A stretch of 64,000 bases of DNA from Pseudobdellovibrionaceae bacterium (lineage in GTDB: Bacteria; Bdellovibrionota; Bdellovibrionia; Bdellovibrionales; UBA1609), in NCBI GenBank assembly GCA_020635055.1, contig JACKAN010000014.1, forward strand, positions 1 through 64,000, in the 5' to 3' direction. The notes beneath the pieces are model-generated. The model saw only the letters and a program-made list of their open reading frames with translations. It was not told where the DNA came from and did not search any database. Of the stretch, positions 37,729 to 46,690 are shown piece after piece (the stretch's first letter is position 1; each line of letters opens with the position of its first letter). The translations under genes were made by a program, and so were the position numbers.

Positions 37729-37950
37729 ATGAAAAAAGACGAAATCATCAATTACAACACTGCCGCTGAGTTTTTGGGTATCAAGATCGGAACCCTTTAC
37801 TCTATGGTTTCACGAAAAGAAATTCCTCATATCAGGCTATCGCCAAGATTAGTTAGTTTTTCAAAACAAGTTCTTAGTGATTGGTTGAGCCAACGCCACA
37901 TTAATGGTGACTCGATGAGCAACGCAAACAGCGGGCGTAATCATGATTAA
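37729..37950 (+). CDS. Excisionase-like helix-turn-helix protein
   Basis: A 73-residue winged-helix or MerR-like protein of the excisionase/AlpA type: NTAAEFLGIKIGTLYSMVSR, then EIPHIRLSPRLVSFSKQVLS. Such proteins direct the integrase to excise and may regulate early element genes. AAGGAGG lies 7 bases before the ATG. It is right after the integrase remnant and overlaps the next gene by 8 bases. Confidence 0.8.
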   Translation: MKKDEIINYNTAAEFLGIKIGTLYSMVSRKEIPHIRLSPRLVSFSKQVLSDWLSQRHINGDSMSNANSGRNHD

Positions 37951-38200
37951 GCACGAACCCTTATCACCGTACTTAGAAGAGATCATGGATACACTCAATC
38001 AAGTCTTTGGCAAAGAATGGTCCTTCCCTCTGTCAGAAAATTGCCTGGCCGCTGGGGACTTATCCTACCTAATAATGTTGAAACCACGATGTAGAAAAAG
38101 AGTACTTGTACAGTCCTTATCTCCTTCGAACCGAGATGACTTCTACAAAATCGTTCACTCATTATCAAAATTCAATGTTCAATACGTATTACCCTACTAA
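37943..38200 (+). CDS. Small element protein of unknown function
   Basis: An 85-residue protein with no recognised domain. The sequence is compact, mixed helix and strand (LEEIMDTLNQVFGKEWSFPL, DDFYKIVHSLSKFNVQYVLP). It overlaps the excisionase-like gene by 8 bases and precedes the next small gene by 12, so it belongs to the element's early operon. It may bind DNA or protein; no evidence decides. Confidence 0.6.
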   Translation: MIKHEPLSPYLEEIMDTLNQVFGKEWSFPLSENCLAAGDLSYLIMLKPRCRKRVLVQSLSPSNRDDFYKIVHSLSKFNVQYVLPY

Positions 38201-38212
38201 AAAGGAGAGAAA

Positions 38213-38485
38213 ATGCAAAAAACTATATCAAAAAAATATCGTCATCTCTTTAATTTAACTCCCCCTCATATAAGCTCAAAGAAAATAATGAAAATGTTTG
38301 ATTTCAAGCAAATTCTCTTCAATCACCAGCATGATGATCAAGAGCATGGATGTAAACTCCGAATTATATTAGGGAAAGCCGATTTCCCCTGGAGTGCCGT
38401 TGATGATGTGAAGGAAGTTGAATCTACGGTGAACGTGTTAATATCTAGAATCAACGCTTTTTATCATTCAAATTTGGACAACTGA
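38213..38485 (+). CDS. Small element protein of unknown function
   Basis: A 90-residue protein from ATG 38213 with AAGGAGAG 5 bases upstream. Basic N-terminus (KTISKKYRHLFN), then a His/Asp-rich stretch (NHQHDDQEHGCK) and a strand-helix end. Not recognised. It lies 1 base before the replication-like gene, so they are co-transcribed. Confidence 0.6.
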   Translation: MQKTISKKYRHLFNLTPPHISSKKIMKMFDFKQILFNHQHDDQEHGCKLRIILGKADFPWSAVDDVKEVESTVNVLISRINAFYHSNLDN

Positions 38486-38486
38486 A

Positions 38487-39254
38487 ATGACTGAATCTAA
38501 AAGTATACAGCACTTCATTATTTTTAATTATTTTGTTGAAGGCGGCTACTTGGCCGCCCTCAGCCCTTCAGCCGTTTCAGTATATCTTGCAATAAAAGTA
38601 TGGACTAGGACTCACTACAAAAGAGAGGATGAGGAATCAACCATAAACCGTGTAACTGAGATTACTGAGGACCCGACATACCCATCCTATACAAAAATAA
38701 TGGAAAAGACAAAGTTGAGTCGAGGCACAATTGCAAAAGCTATCAAAGAACTCTGTGCATTTAATATAATTTCATATGTTAAAGGCCATAGTTATAAAAA
38801 GGCCAATTACTATACTCTGAACCCTCCAAAAAAATGGAAAGAGGCTAGGCCAAAGATAGTTCAAAAAAAGAACCAGTCTAAAAAAAGAACTCATAAAAAA
38901 AACGTGAACCAGTCAGAAATTAAAACCACTTGCAGTCCTGACAATAAACTGGCAGCAGTCAATAAAATTGAACCAGCATCAGTTCAAAAAGTAGAGGCTA
39001 CCTATACTCATGAACCCAAACCAATAAACAAGACCAATGAAACTAATATTAAGCCTATCATAGATAGTCTTGCCCCCCAGGGGGTCGCTTTTAATACTCC
39101 TTTAAATAAAAATATTGCTGTGGGGAGTATCCCCACACCCCAAAAGGCTGGGGAAGTAAATTCCTGCATTAAAAAAAATAGTGGTTCTTCTGAGTGTGAA
39201 GGAGTTCCTTGGGATGAGGTTATGGATTCACTCGATGATGGAGTTCCATTTTAA
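38487..39254 (+). CDS. Helix-turn-helix replication-type protein
   Basis: A 255-residue protein. The first 120 residues form a winged-helix domain like those of plasmid and phage replication initiators: LSPSAVSVYLAIKVWTRT and TYPSYTKIMEKTKLSRGTIA with KAIKELCAFNIISYVKG. The middle (about 125-190) is a Lys/Thr-rich linker, and the end carries an acidic tail (WDEVMDSLDDGVPF), similar to loader-interaction tails. No primase or helicase motif is present. Role inferred as replication or transcription control of the element. Confidence 0.65.
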   Translation: MTESKSIQHFIIFNYFVEGGYLAALSPSAVSVYLAIKVWTRTHYKREDEESTINRVTEITEDPTYPSYTKIMEKTKLSRGTIAKAIKELCAFNIISYVKGHSYKKANYYTLNPPKKWKEARPKIVQKKNQSKKRTHKKNVNQSEIKTTCSPDNKLAAVNKIEPASVQKVEATYTHEPKPINKTNETNIKPIIDSLAPQGVAFNTPLNKNIAVGSIPTPQKAGEVNSCIKKNSGSSECEGVPWDEVMDSLDDGVPF

Positions 39255-39519
39255 ATGGTTATATTGACCTCACAGGGCCTTAGCAAACTAGGGCTGTGGT
39301 TTTGTTAGCCTTTGACCTTTAAAATCAACAGTAGGCTTTTTGGACACTTTCATTGCCGACCACAACATGAATATCAAACCCTATTCGCCAGTTGCGTCGT
39401 CAAAAACCTAGTACTGTCCCAGCTTTTTAAAATAAAGGGCACTATAAATAGTGTCGGTACACTAATGGGGAAATTTGTTTGGTCACCTTGCTTACGTTGG
39501 ATACAATAAATAAGGCATT

Positions 39520-39930
39520 ATGAAGGCAAAAGAACATGACAAAGCATTTGCCCTTTTTTTAGAAGGCATGAGCTTAAGAAAAATTGCAAAAAAAATTTGT
39601 GTATCGAGATCTACAGTCGAACGCTGGTCCAGTAGTGAACGTTGGGTCTTACAACGTGAAATAGAGTATCAAAAAGCCCATGCTCTAATAAAAAAACAGT
39701 ATTGCCAAAACTACGCTGACAAAGCTCTGCTCGTAAGTGGGCAGCTCTATGATACATTCCAGACAGTTTATGCGGACTTCAAAGCGCACCAGCATGGGGT
39801 CATTAAAAAGCGGAAATTCAGACACTCACAAACCCAAATATTCAAAATGGCACTAATGAGCCTTCAGGCTGGTTTGATCGAGCAAGAACTTAGTTTTTAT
39901 TCTCAATACCTCGATAAATCTAGGGAATAA
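39520..39930 (+). CDS. Terminase-small-subunit-like HTH protein
   Basis: A 136-residue protein. An N-terminal helix-turn-helix (ALFLEGMSLRKIAKKICVSR, then STVERWSSSERWV) resembles the DNA-recognition domain of phage terminase small subunits, followed by a long helical region. There is no large subunit or head gene in the window, so packaging by the element itself is not supported. It could redirect a helper phage's packaging, as phage satellites do, or be a plain regulator. It ends 2 bases before the peptidase gene, on the opposite strand. Confidence 0.55.
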   Translation: MKAKEHDKAFALFLEGMSLRKIAKKICVSRSTVERWSSSERWVLQREIEYQKAHALIKKQYCQNYADKALLVSGQLYDTFQTVYADFKAHQHGVIKKRKFRHSQTQIFKMALMSLQAGLIEQELSFYSQYLDKSRE

Positions 39931-39931
39931 T

Positions 39932-41731
39932 TCACTTAGAACAAAACCATTCTAAACCACGCTTATCTGTGACCTTGCTTCCTTGAGCTGCAATTTCTGC
40001 GTATTGATTAGCCCCAGAGACTTGGCTATTTGTATAAATAGACAAATCACTTTTACTCATGAGAATGTACCCATAGGATTTGTCACATGGAGAGCTTTTT
40101 ATCTTAAATAACGGCAATGGGCCGAGGGCCTTGATAAACTCCTGTTTATTTTCGTAACTATAGGAATAATAGCCTTCTGTTGTTATAAAAATTGAATCAT
40201 TCGGCATCGATTGAGGCAAAACCATGCTTAATAAAGGCAAGCGCTCATTGTTCCAACTATTTGGAATGGCGATTCTAACATAGTCTTGAGATTTAAAATT
40301 ATCGACATCGCCATGAAGATTCTTTTCATTTTCAAGAGCTTCTTTAGCCTCTTTAGCTGACACTTCTTGCCTTATCATTGAGTTGTCCGAGTCACTGATA
40401 GCGGCATACTTAGAAAATAATATTTCAAGAGGAGACTTGCCTTGAGCAACTGTGTTGACCCAATTATCACCATCAATCCATAGCTGCAACGATGATAAGG
40501 CTCCTATATTGTAGCCTTCATCCCTAAAATCATTGGGTGTTTGAAAAAATTTATCGTAGTTCTTATTTATGAAACTAATAATTTGTGATTTCGAGGCACT
40601 GCACCCTTTGTGACCAATAGCAACAGCTAAAACATCATAATACATTGCCGTGCCTTCATGGCGATCAACATTCTGTGAAAGCTCACCAGGAAACTCAGTT
40701 CTCCACTTATTATACCAATACTTTGCTTTACTAAGCGCTGTAAACCTGTCAACAGAACCTTTTAAAGCAGATTTTAAATAGTCGTACATCATTCGCCTAT
40801 AATACCTTGGTTCAACTTTTGGTGGATAGTGGCTACCGCTTTGAAAACCTTTATCTGCAACAAACCTCTGCCTTGATTGATACATCTGGTGAAAACCCTC
40901 ATGCAAAGCAAGGTAAAGACCGTAGTTCCCTTTATAATGAGGGTCTGAACCAAAGGTTTTTCTCAAATCAACAGCAATAGCTGGGGCGTTGTTGTAGTTG
41001 GAAAAGGTAAATTTGAAATCATAGGTTAAGTGACTAGGTATTGATTCAAGCTCTTGCAAACCAGATTGTGTTAAGTTCCACGCTTGCTGAGTTTTAGAGT
41101 CAATAAAAATAGCCTGTGGGTTTGGATTAAAACTCCAAAGTTTCTTAGAACATTGGTACCAGGGGCGTTGAATCATTTTTGCTAACTCAGCAACTCTCTC
41201 GTCAACATCCACATCGTTAGGGTTACCATTCTCAGCATAACTGAGATTCGCATCTAAGAACTCCATCATAACACCGATTGCATGAAGGGTATCAGGGTCA
41301 GTATCTTCGAGCTTATAATCTGAAAGAAAGTTTCCGACACGATCTTTATTTTTCAACCCAGCCTTCATCAAACAATAGATTAGAAGTGGCTTCAAAGGCG
41401 AATTTGAACCTTTCAACGCATTTAAAGTCTCTAGAACGAATCCGGTAGCTTCAGGCTTTCCATGACTTGATAAAGCATTAACTAAAAAAATTGACTGGGG
41501 GTGTGAATAATCCATAAAAGTGTCGGCTGGATAAGCCTCTAGTAGAAGATCCGTCACCTGAGATTCACCCAATTTCATCAGCTCCTCGATGGCTTTTTTT
41601 ACACTTTTTTTATCAGCAGAGTTAGTGAGTGCAGTATCTAGGGCATCGACTGTCGGATGCGCACTAGCAAACCCGCTAAAGAAAAATAGTGCTATAAAAG
41701 CAAAAATTAGGTGTTTTTTGGAAAATAGCAT
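39932..41731 (-). CDS. Secreted HExxH metallopeptidase-like protein (element cargo)
   Basis: A 599-residue exported protein with a signal peptide (IFAFIALFFFSGFASA). The zinc motif HEGFH is at residues 277-281 and a candidate third ligand Glu359 lies in DRHEGTAMYYD, the gluzincin-like HExxH + E arrangement. The N-terminal 190 residues are helical repeats. The C-terminal 130 hold a beta-rich domain with several Cys. Start ATG 41731 is chosen for GAGGAG 6 bases upstream; the longer open frame (to 41785) lacks support. It is oriented against the other element genes, as cargo often is. The target is unknown; a role in attacking envelope or host proteins is speculation. Confidence 0.65.
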   Translation of the reverse strand: MLFSKKHLIFAFIALFFFSGFASAHPTVDALDTALTNSADKKSVKKAIEELMKLGESQVTDLLLEAYPADTFMDYSHPQSIFLVNALSSHGKPEATGFVLETLNALKGSNSPLKPLLIYCLMKAGLKNKDRVGNFLSDYKLEDTDPDTLHAIGVMMEFLDANLSYAENGNPNDVDVDERVAELAKMIQRPWYQCSKKLWSFNPNPQAIFIDSKTQQAWNLTQSGLQELESIPSHLTYDFKFTFSNYNNAPAIAVDLRKTFGSDPHYKGNYGLYLALHEGFHQMYQSRQRFVADKGFQSGSHYPPKVEPRYYRRMMYDYLKSALKGSVDRFTALSKAKYWYNKWRTEFPGELSQNVDRHEGTAMYYDVLAVAIGHKGCSASKSQIISFINKNYDKFFQTPNDFRDEGYNIGALSSLQLWIDGDNWVNTVAQGKSPLEILFSKYAAISDSDNSMIRQEVSAKEAKEALENEKNLHGDVDNFKSQDYVRIAIPNSWNNERLPLLSMVLPQSMPNDSIFITTEGYYSYSYENKQEFIKALGPLPLFKIKSSPCDKSYGYILMSKSDLSIYTNSQVSGANQYAEIAAQGSKVTDKRGLEWFCSK

Positions 41732-41824
41732 TAGATCTCCTCGCAGTGACAATAATCGCAAGACAGGTGTCACAACTGTAGTCAATTAACTCAGTTCATA
41801 TTGAGTATAGGCTTTTCAGTATTT

Positions 41825-41840
41825 ACTAATTACAATTAGT
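41825..41840. promoter_or_regulatory. Perfect palindrome upstream of the peptidase gene
   Basis: ACTAATT, a two-base centre AC, and AATTAGT form a perfect 7-bp inverted repeat about 95 bases upstream of the peptidase start (minus strand). Size and position fit a dimeric repressor site; no protein is identified. Confidence 0.35.
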
Positions 41841-42089
41841 GGGCCAAGTGCTTAAAACACTCACAACCGCAATAGTATAAAGTTACGAGCCAAACTCTTT
41901 TTTTTTATTACGCAACTGAAACCTTTTACTCGGTTTATGGCTTCGATTAACAAACAATTCAACATAGCCATTCAATCGGTGACTTATTTTATCACTCACT
42001 GACTCCTCCTGAAGTGTCTGGACTTCCCCAAAATCACTGGAGACATCATGTGAGACTTTTTTCACCCAATATGGTATGAGGAGAAAGTC

Positions 42090-42380
42090 ATGAATAAATA
42101 TAGTAACGAATTTAAACAAGAAGCGGTAGCCAGAAGCAAAATAGCAGGAATTTCAAACACCTGTAAGGAATTAGGGGTAAGTAAAGCTGCCTTAAGCCGT
42201 TGGAGAAAGGAATTTTCTGTCGGAAAATTAACAAAGTCTAAAGATAGGCCCAGCTATGAGGATCTTGAAAAAGAAGTTCATAAACTTAAAAAAGAGCTTG
42301 GTTATATAGAAGAAATTAACCGTGTATTAAAAAAAAGCACTGCGATTTTCTCAAGCAAAGAACTGGGCGGTTCCAAGTGA
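42090..42380 (+). CDS. IS3-family transposase OrfA (copy 1)
   Basis: A 96-residue helix-turn-helix protein of the IS3 OrfA type (YSNEFKQEAVARSKIAGISN, CKELGVSKAALSRWRKEF) with a leucine-zipper-like helix. AGGAGAAAG lies upstream of its ATG. In IS3 elements OrfA and OrfB are fused by a -1 slip, here plausibly at the A8 run near 42330. It differs from the second copy at one residue seen (RVLKKS against RLLKKS). Confidence 0.88.
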   Translation: MNKYSNEFKQEAVARSKIAGISNTCKELGVSKAALSRWRKEFSVGKLTKSKDRPSYEDLEKEVHKLKKELGYIEEINRVLKKSTAIFSSKELGGSK

Positions 42381-42664
42381 TATATGAAATCAGAAAATCC
42401 ACAACAAAAGTCCCGGTTGAATTTTTATGTAAATATTTTGGAGTTAGTTCCAGTGGTTATTATTTTTGGAAAAAAAGATCTGAGAATATTCATTCCAACA
42501 AGAGGGCAACAGTTTGCGATGCTATAAAAAAATACTTTAAAATAAGTAAAAGTACATATGGCTCCCCTAGGATTTACGACGACTTAAAAGAAGCTGGCAT
42601 TTTAGTAAGTGAAAATACAGTGGCAAAGTATATGAAGGAGATGGGTTTAGATGCTCGTTTAAAA
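42377..42664 (+). pseudogene. IS3-family transposase OrfB, 5' part (copy 1)
   Basis: About 96 codons from GTG 42377: YFGVSSSGYYFWKKRS, then YGSPRIYDDLKEAGILVSEN and EMGLDARLK, the usual OrfB N-terminal helix and beginning of the integrase region. The frame is cut by IS66 at 42665. The rest continues at 45116. Confidence 0.85.
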
Positions 42665-42693
42665 GTAAATCGTCGAGCTGCCACACATGACTC

Positions 42694-44223
42694 TTATAAG
42701 TCAGCGTAATCTTTGGGGGTATAGGGTTCTTTGCCTTTGTGGAGATCTTCGACTAGTTTTTTAAAATATTCTCTTGGATTTACATTGTTGAGTTTACAAG
42801 ACTCTACTAAGGAAAATAATATGGCTGTTGTCCTGGCCCCTCTTTTTGAGTGAGTTCCATACCAAGTTTTTCGACCAATAACTGGACTCCTCATTTGCCG
42901 TTCCTGTGAGTTGTTGTCTATGGGTAATTCTTTATTTTTTATAAATAACGTCAACCCCTCATAATTTTTAAGGAAGTACTTCATTGCAATAGCTATCTTA
43001 CTTTTACTAGAGTAGCCAGCTACATTTTCGATAGCAGTTTCCTTCATTTCCTCAAACAATTTTGTCATTAACCTGCGGACTCGTAAAACCCGACTTGGGG
43101 GACGAGCTTTGGCTATCTTTTCCAATCGATAGATCTTTTTATACGCCTCTATAAAATACTGTGCCTCATCTGTATACTTCTCTGCGGCTTCCTTAAACTT
43201 ACGCCTCGCATGAGCATTGCAATAAACGTTTTTTAATAGTGGCAGCTTGTTTTCTTTACGGTAAACGTTACTCACTCGTACGGCTTTGGCATAACCACTA
43301 AATACATCACTCACTAAATATTCACATTTTGATTTATTTAAAATCTCAGAAGCTACGTCACCACTTCGGGTGTCGTGGATCTCAAAATAACTGCTTCTCC
43401 TTGTCGAAAACCCCCACAAGTACCAACTCTTATCTCCGTGGTCTTCTAACATCCTGTGGGGCGTTTCATCGGCATTTAATACTTTTTCAATTGTGATTTC
43501 TTTTTTTACTTTACTGTAAGCCCCTTCAACATAATCAGCCACATTATGAGTTGTCCCGATTAAACTCTGCGGCGGTAAATCCATTAACCCAGCTCTTCCT
43601 GCTATACTCGAGTACCTCTCTACTGGGATCAGGTCACAGTACTTACTTAAGGCTACATCCAACATCATCTCATCACTGTAACTAGAGCCTGGTTTTATTC
43701 TTGGTGGTGAAGGCGCTGTCACTATATCTCCATGACATTTACCACATCTGTACTTATGACGTTTTTGACGGATGACAAAAAATTGCTGAGGTACCGCTGT
43801 TAAAAACTCACTGTTCTCTGTCATCCCAGAGTCGCTCATCTCTGTGCCACAGCATTTACAACTGGGTAAGTTATCTAATGTCACTTCTCGCTCTATTAAC
43901 GGAGCGTCAGGGTAGCGAAGCGACGGAAGCTGAACTTTCTTCTTCATTTTTTTGTTCTTTTTAAGGTGCTTTTTACGATCATTTTCGCTAGGTTCTCTCT
44001 CGGAACTCTTACCAAAATATTTGTTCTTGATCGTGATGTACTGCTCTTCTATGTAAAATGACTTTTGCTCCAATTCATTGTTCGACGCCCGAAGACGATC
44101 AACTTCTTTTTCAATCTGTTGTCTTATTTGCTGCTCACCACGAAGTAAAATTATTAATTCTTCTTTTGAAAATGTTGAAAGCTTATCAACAGGAATAGGT
44201 TTAAATAATTCTTTTTGATCCAT
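42694..44223 (-). CDS. tnpC: IS66 transposase TnpC
   Basis: About 509 residues, the DDE transposase of IS66. Order: coiled-coil helix (IRQQIEKEVDRLRASNNELE), a zinc-finger-like CKCCGTEM / CGKCHGD region, the catalytic region with NADETPHRML, and the C-terminal SQERQMRSPVIGRKTWYGTH block. ATG 44223 (MDQKELFK) is chosen because it starts 15 bases after tnpB ends; the frame is open to 44277, which would overlap tnpB by 40 bases. All expected blocks are intact, so the element may be active. Confidence 0.88.
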   Translation of the reverse strand: MDQKELFKPIPVDKLSTFSKEELIILLRGEQQIRQQIEKEVDRLRASNNELEQKSFYIEEQYITIKNKYFGKSSEREPSENDRKKHLKKNKKMKKKVQLPSLRYPDAPLIEREVTLDNLPSCKCCGTEMSDSGMTENSEFLTAVPQQFFVIRQKRHKYRCGKCHGDIVTAPSPPRIKPGSSYSDEMMLDVALSKYCDLIPVERYSSIAGRAGLMDLPPQSLIGTTHNVADYVEGAYSKVKKEITIEKVLNADETPHRMLEDHGDKSWYLWGFSTRRSSYFEIHDTRSGDVASEILNKSKCEYLVSDVFSGYAKAVRVSNVYRKENKLPLLKNVYCNAHARRKFKEAAEKYTDEAQYFIEAYKKIYRLEKIAKARPPSRVLRVRRLMTKLFEEMKETAIENVAGYSSKSKIAIAMKYFLKNYEGLTLFIKNKELPIDNNSQERQMRSPVIGRKTWYGTHSKRGARTTAILFSLVESCKLNNVNPREYFKKLVEDLHKGKEPYTPKDYADL

Positions 44224-44237
44224 TCGAGCATTACAAA

Positions 44238-44642
44238 TTACACGATTAAATTTTGCAACGCACTCCCGTTGCGGCATGTGTTTTTTTGATAACTTTTTTT
44301 TATTTCACTCGGGGAATCAATAAATCTTTTCTCTAAATCTGCACCCTCAAAATACAATGAAAACTCCGCCTGAGTTAATACAATTTCTTTCTTGTAAAAT
44401 GGATTTATCTTCGAAAACGTGCCGCGCTCTAAACGCTTGGACACTATAACTAATCCCGTGCCGTCGTAATATAGACACTTCATCGACGTTCTTAACCGGT
44501 TTATAAATACAAACAAATGACCCGAAAAGGGATCCTTTTCTAATACCGACTTTGCTTTGTTAAATAATGTGTCGTAAGAAGCCCGCATGTCCGTGGGCTC
44601 CTTACTTACATATATCTTTGTTGTACGATTAAAGGCAATCAC
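44238..44642 (-). CDS. tnpB: IS66 accessory protein TnpB
   Basis: A 134-residue protein with the TnpB signature: KEPTDMRASYDTLFNKAKSV, then SGHLFVFINRLRTSMKCLYY and GLVIVSKRLERGTF. It is required for IS66 transposition in known elements. Its start overlaps the tnpA stop by 4 bases (ATGA), giving coupled translation. The C-terminus is a little longer than usual. Confidence 0.9.
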   Translation of the reverse strand: MIAFNRTTKIYVSKEPTDMRASYDTLFNKAKSVLEKDPFSGHLFVFINRLRTSMKCLYYDGTGLVIVSKRLERGTFSKINPFYKKEIVLTQAEFSLYFEGADLEKRFIDSPSEIKKSYQKNTCRNGSALQNLIV

Positions 44643-45076
44643 GCGGCTTTCTTCTCCACTTTATTTAAAAAATCCACTAATTGATCCACTTGTGAAAAAC
44701 GGATCACCTTATTCCTGTCCCACTTCACAGTAATAGGGGAGTTACAGTTATCATCATATACAGGCACTGATTCCACCTTTACCTCTTTAAATTCACTCTC
44801 AACAACAGCACCATTTTTTACCAGCTTCTTTCCTGCACGAATCAAAGCAGACATTTGACCTTTACTAAGCCCCAAATCCCTATAAAGATCTGCTGTACTG
44901 CCGGGCCAGTTTTGCCAAGCCTGTAGTACCTCAAGAATCACCTCGTGACTCATACCTTTAAGTGAGCCTTTTGGGGATTTGTATGTATTTAATTTTTTTC
45001 TTAATATTGTATTGTCCATCCTTAACACCTCCATGTGTTGTTTATTCTTGATTCTTAATTTAACAGGTTTTGACAT
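44639..45076 (-). CDS. tnpA: IS66 accessory protein TnpA
   Basis: A 145-residue helix-turn-helix protein in the first position of the IS66 operon. The sequence LQAWQNWPGSTADLYRDLGL with GQMSALIRAGKKLV fits the TnpA HTH, which probably binds the element's ends. The ATG at 45076 lies 17 bases inside the right terminal repeat, so transcription starts at or near the element edge. Confidence 0.82.
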   Translation of the reverse strand: MSKPVKLRIKNKQHMEVLRMDNTILRKKLNTYKSPKGSLKGMSHEVILEVLQAWQNWPGSTADLYRDLGLSKGQMSALIRAGKKLVKNGAVVESEFKEVKVESVPVYDDNCNSPITVKWDRNKVIRFSQVDQLVDFLNKVEKKAA

Positions 45077-45107
45077 TTTTAAAATGTGGGGAAGCTCGAT
45101 GATTTAC

Positions 45108-45701
45108 GTTTAAAAAAGAGATATCGTGTTCAAACTACAGACTCAAATCATAACCACCCAATAGCGCCAAGGCTGTTTAAAGTCGAAGATGCCCATCCAT
45201 TGCCGTCTAAAGCAGGCAAGTTGTTAGCTGGTGATATAACTTACTTGAGAGTGGGCTACAGATTTATATACTTGGCTGTTGTTATAGATTTATATAATCG
45301 TGAAGTTATCGGTTGGTCTATGGGAAATAGTCTTGAAACAAGTTTAGTATTAAGAGCACTCGACAGCGCCATGAAAAAAGTGGGTCCAGATGCAGAAATT
45401 ATATTCCACACTGATCGTGGAAGCCAATATGCAAGCAAAGCCTACCGTAATTTTTTAAAAAATAAAAATATTAAACCCAGCATGTCCAGACGTGGAAATT
45501 GCTACGATAATGCTTATGTTGAGTCATGGTTTAGCTCACTGAAGAAAGAGTGGATTTATAGAAATTGTTATTCAACAGAGGCAGAGTTGAAAGCCTTAGT
45601 TTTTGAATATATTGAAGTTTGGTATAATAAAAAAAAGAAAACATTCTTCACTTGGCAATCAGAGTCCGGAGAAGTATAAATTAACAAATTTGTCTCACTA
45701 A
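45108..45701 (+). pseudogene. IS3-family transposase OrfB, 3' part with a slip in an A8 run
   Basis: The remaining OrfB: KRYRVQTTDSNHNHPIAPRL, then the DDE core GDITYLRVGYRFIYLAVVID (first Asp), HTDRGSQY (second Asp) and SWFSSLKKEWIY (Glu). The normal end is in another frame: the frame must drop one A from the run 45629-45636 to read KRKHSSLGNQSPEKYKLTN, ending at 45699-45701. As given, it stops at 45677-45679. This is a homopolymer slip in an otherwise good sequence. Confidence 0.82.
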
Positions 45702-45744
45702 ATCTGTCTATTTTTTTTGGGGAAGTCCAGGCAATGGTAAATGG

Positions 45745-45804
<60 letters not shown>

Positions 45805-46009
45805 GACTAGCGAAAACCTAAGTCCCTGTAAATATTAAAATAATTTCAATAATTACAGAGACTTCCGCTGTTTTCAGCTTCGTTGGATTTCGTTACATTT
45901 CGGTATATTTCATAAAATTGTGGCACAACCAAGGTGCGATACGTTCATATGTGTCTATTAAACTTGACATTTATGAACAATAATCCGATAATGATCTAAG
46001 AGGTTAAAG

Positions 46010-46690
46010 ATGTTAGGGAACTCTTTTAGAGAAGAACTTAAAGCTAAGGCTCAAGCGTTTGGGGTTTCAAACTTATCTGAATCCACTGGATTAAGTCGTC
46101 AAGCTCTGTATGACTTGTTTGAAGGTGGAGATATGAAGCTATCAAACCTTGAGAAGGTATTAGGGGCTCTGGGGATGGAGTTAAGCTTTAATGTCAGTCA
46201 ACCAACGGCAGAAGATGTCCTAGGTAATTTAACAAGGTATGGTGCTCCTTTAGTCATGGATACCCCAAAAGTTCCTATGAGTTTAGTGGAGACTCTTGTC
46301 AGTTCTCTTAAGCTTGTTAAAAAAGAATCAAGACTTACATCCGTACTGCCTTACTTTCTTTTGAAGAAATATCGCAGCTTAAATGAGAAAGAGTTACTTG
46401 GTAATCTTAAGAAGAATCCTGAAGATCTACAGCTTTTTGGTTACTTCTTGGAAGTGGCTTTATATTTTAGAAAACGTAAAGGTTTACAGAAGTTATTGTT
46501 AAAAGTTGAGAAGTTACTGGATTCAAAATCCTTTCTAGTTTTAAGGGAAGGAGATCAAACAAAGTCTTTAAAAAACTTTGAAAGATTTGATAATCCTGCT
46601 GCCAAAAAATGGAAAATAGGTACTAGGGATGAACTCAATTACTTAGTTGAAAGATGTAAAAAGTGGGAAGAACTTGAAAAAGCCTCGTGA
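46010..46690 (+). CDS. Helix-turn-helix protein, antitoxin-like partner of a nucleotidyltransferase
   Basis: A 226-residue protein. The N-terminal third has an XRE-like helix-turn-helix (NLSESTGLSRQALYDLFEGG, then MKLSNLEKVLGALGMEL). The rest is helical with long basic stretches. AGAGGTTAAAG precedes the ATG. It overlaps the next gene, so the two form a coupled module. The pairing HTH plus nucleotidyltransferase is typical of toxin-antitoxin or abortive-infection modules of the AbiE type (family knowledge). Its DNA lies on the element side of attR. Confidence 0.65.
   Translation: MLGNSFREELKAKAQAFGVSNLSESTGLSRQALYDLFEGGDMKLSNLEKVLGALGMELSFNVSQPTAEDVLGNLTRYGAPLVMDTPKVPMSLVETLVSSLKLVKKESRLTSVLPYFLLKKYRSLNEKELLGNLKKNPEDLQLFGYFLEVALYFRKRKGLQKLLLKVEKLLDSKSFLVLREGDQTKSLKNFERFDNPAAKKWKIGTRDELNYLVERCKKWEELEKAS

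Larger units (their letters stand above)
42665..45107 (-). mobile_element. IS66-family element nested in IS3
   Basis: A 2443-bp element with 15-bp terminal repeats GTAAATCGTCGAGCT (42665) and GTAAATCATCGAGCT (complement, ending 45107), one mismatch. Both ends show the 8-bp duplication GTTTAAAA (42657-42664 and 45108-45115). Removing the element and one GTTTAAAA rejoins the IS3 OrfB frame (GLDARLK to KRYRV). It holds tnpA, tnpB and tnpC on the minus strand, all open. Confidence 0.92.
42019..45729 (+). mobile_element. IS3-family element, copy 1 (interrupted by IS66)
   Basis: Left end TGGACTTCCCCAAAA (42019) and right end TTTTGGGGAAGTCCA (to 45729) are matching inverted terminal repeats. Without the nested IS66 and one duplication copy the element is about 1.26 kb. 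The base triplet right after the right end is GGC, but the three before the left end are GTC, so no local target duplication is seen. The missing partner GGC lies beside the second IS3 copy, which shows the left part was exchanged by inversion. Confidence 0.85.

Noticed and set aside
39255..39519. A 65-codon frame (39312-39509) between the two HTH genes of the element
   Set aside because: No Shine-Dalgarno, no domain, and composition unlike its neighbours. A CACAG/CTGTG hairpin near 39270-39298 has too weak a T run to be called a terminator.
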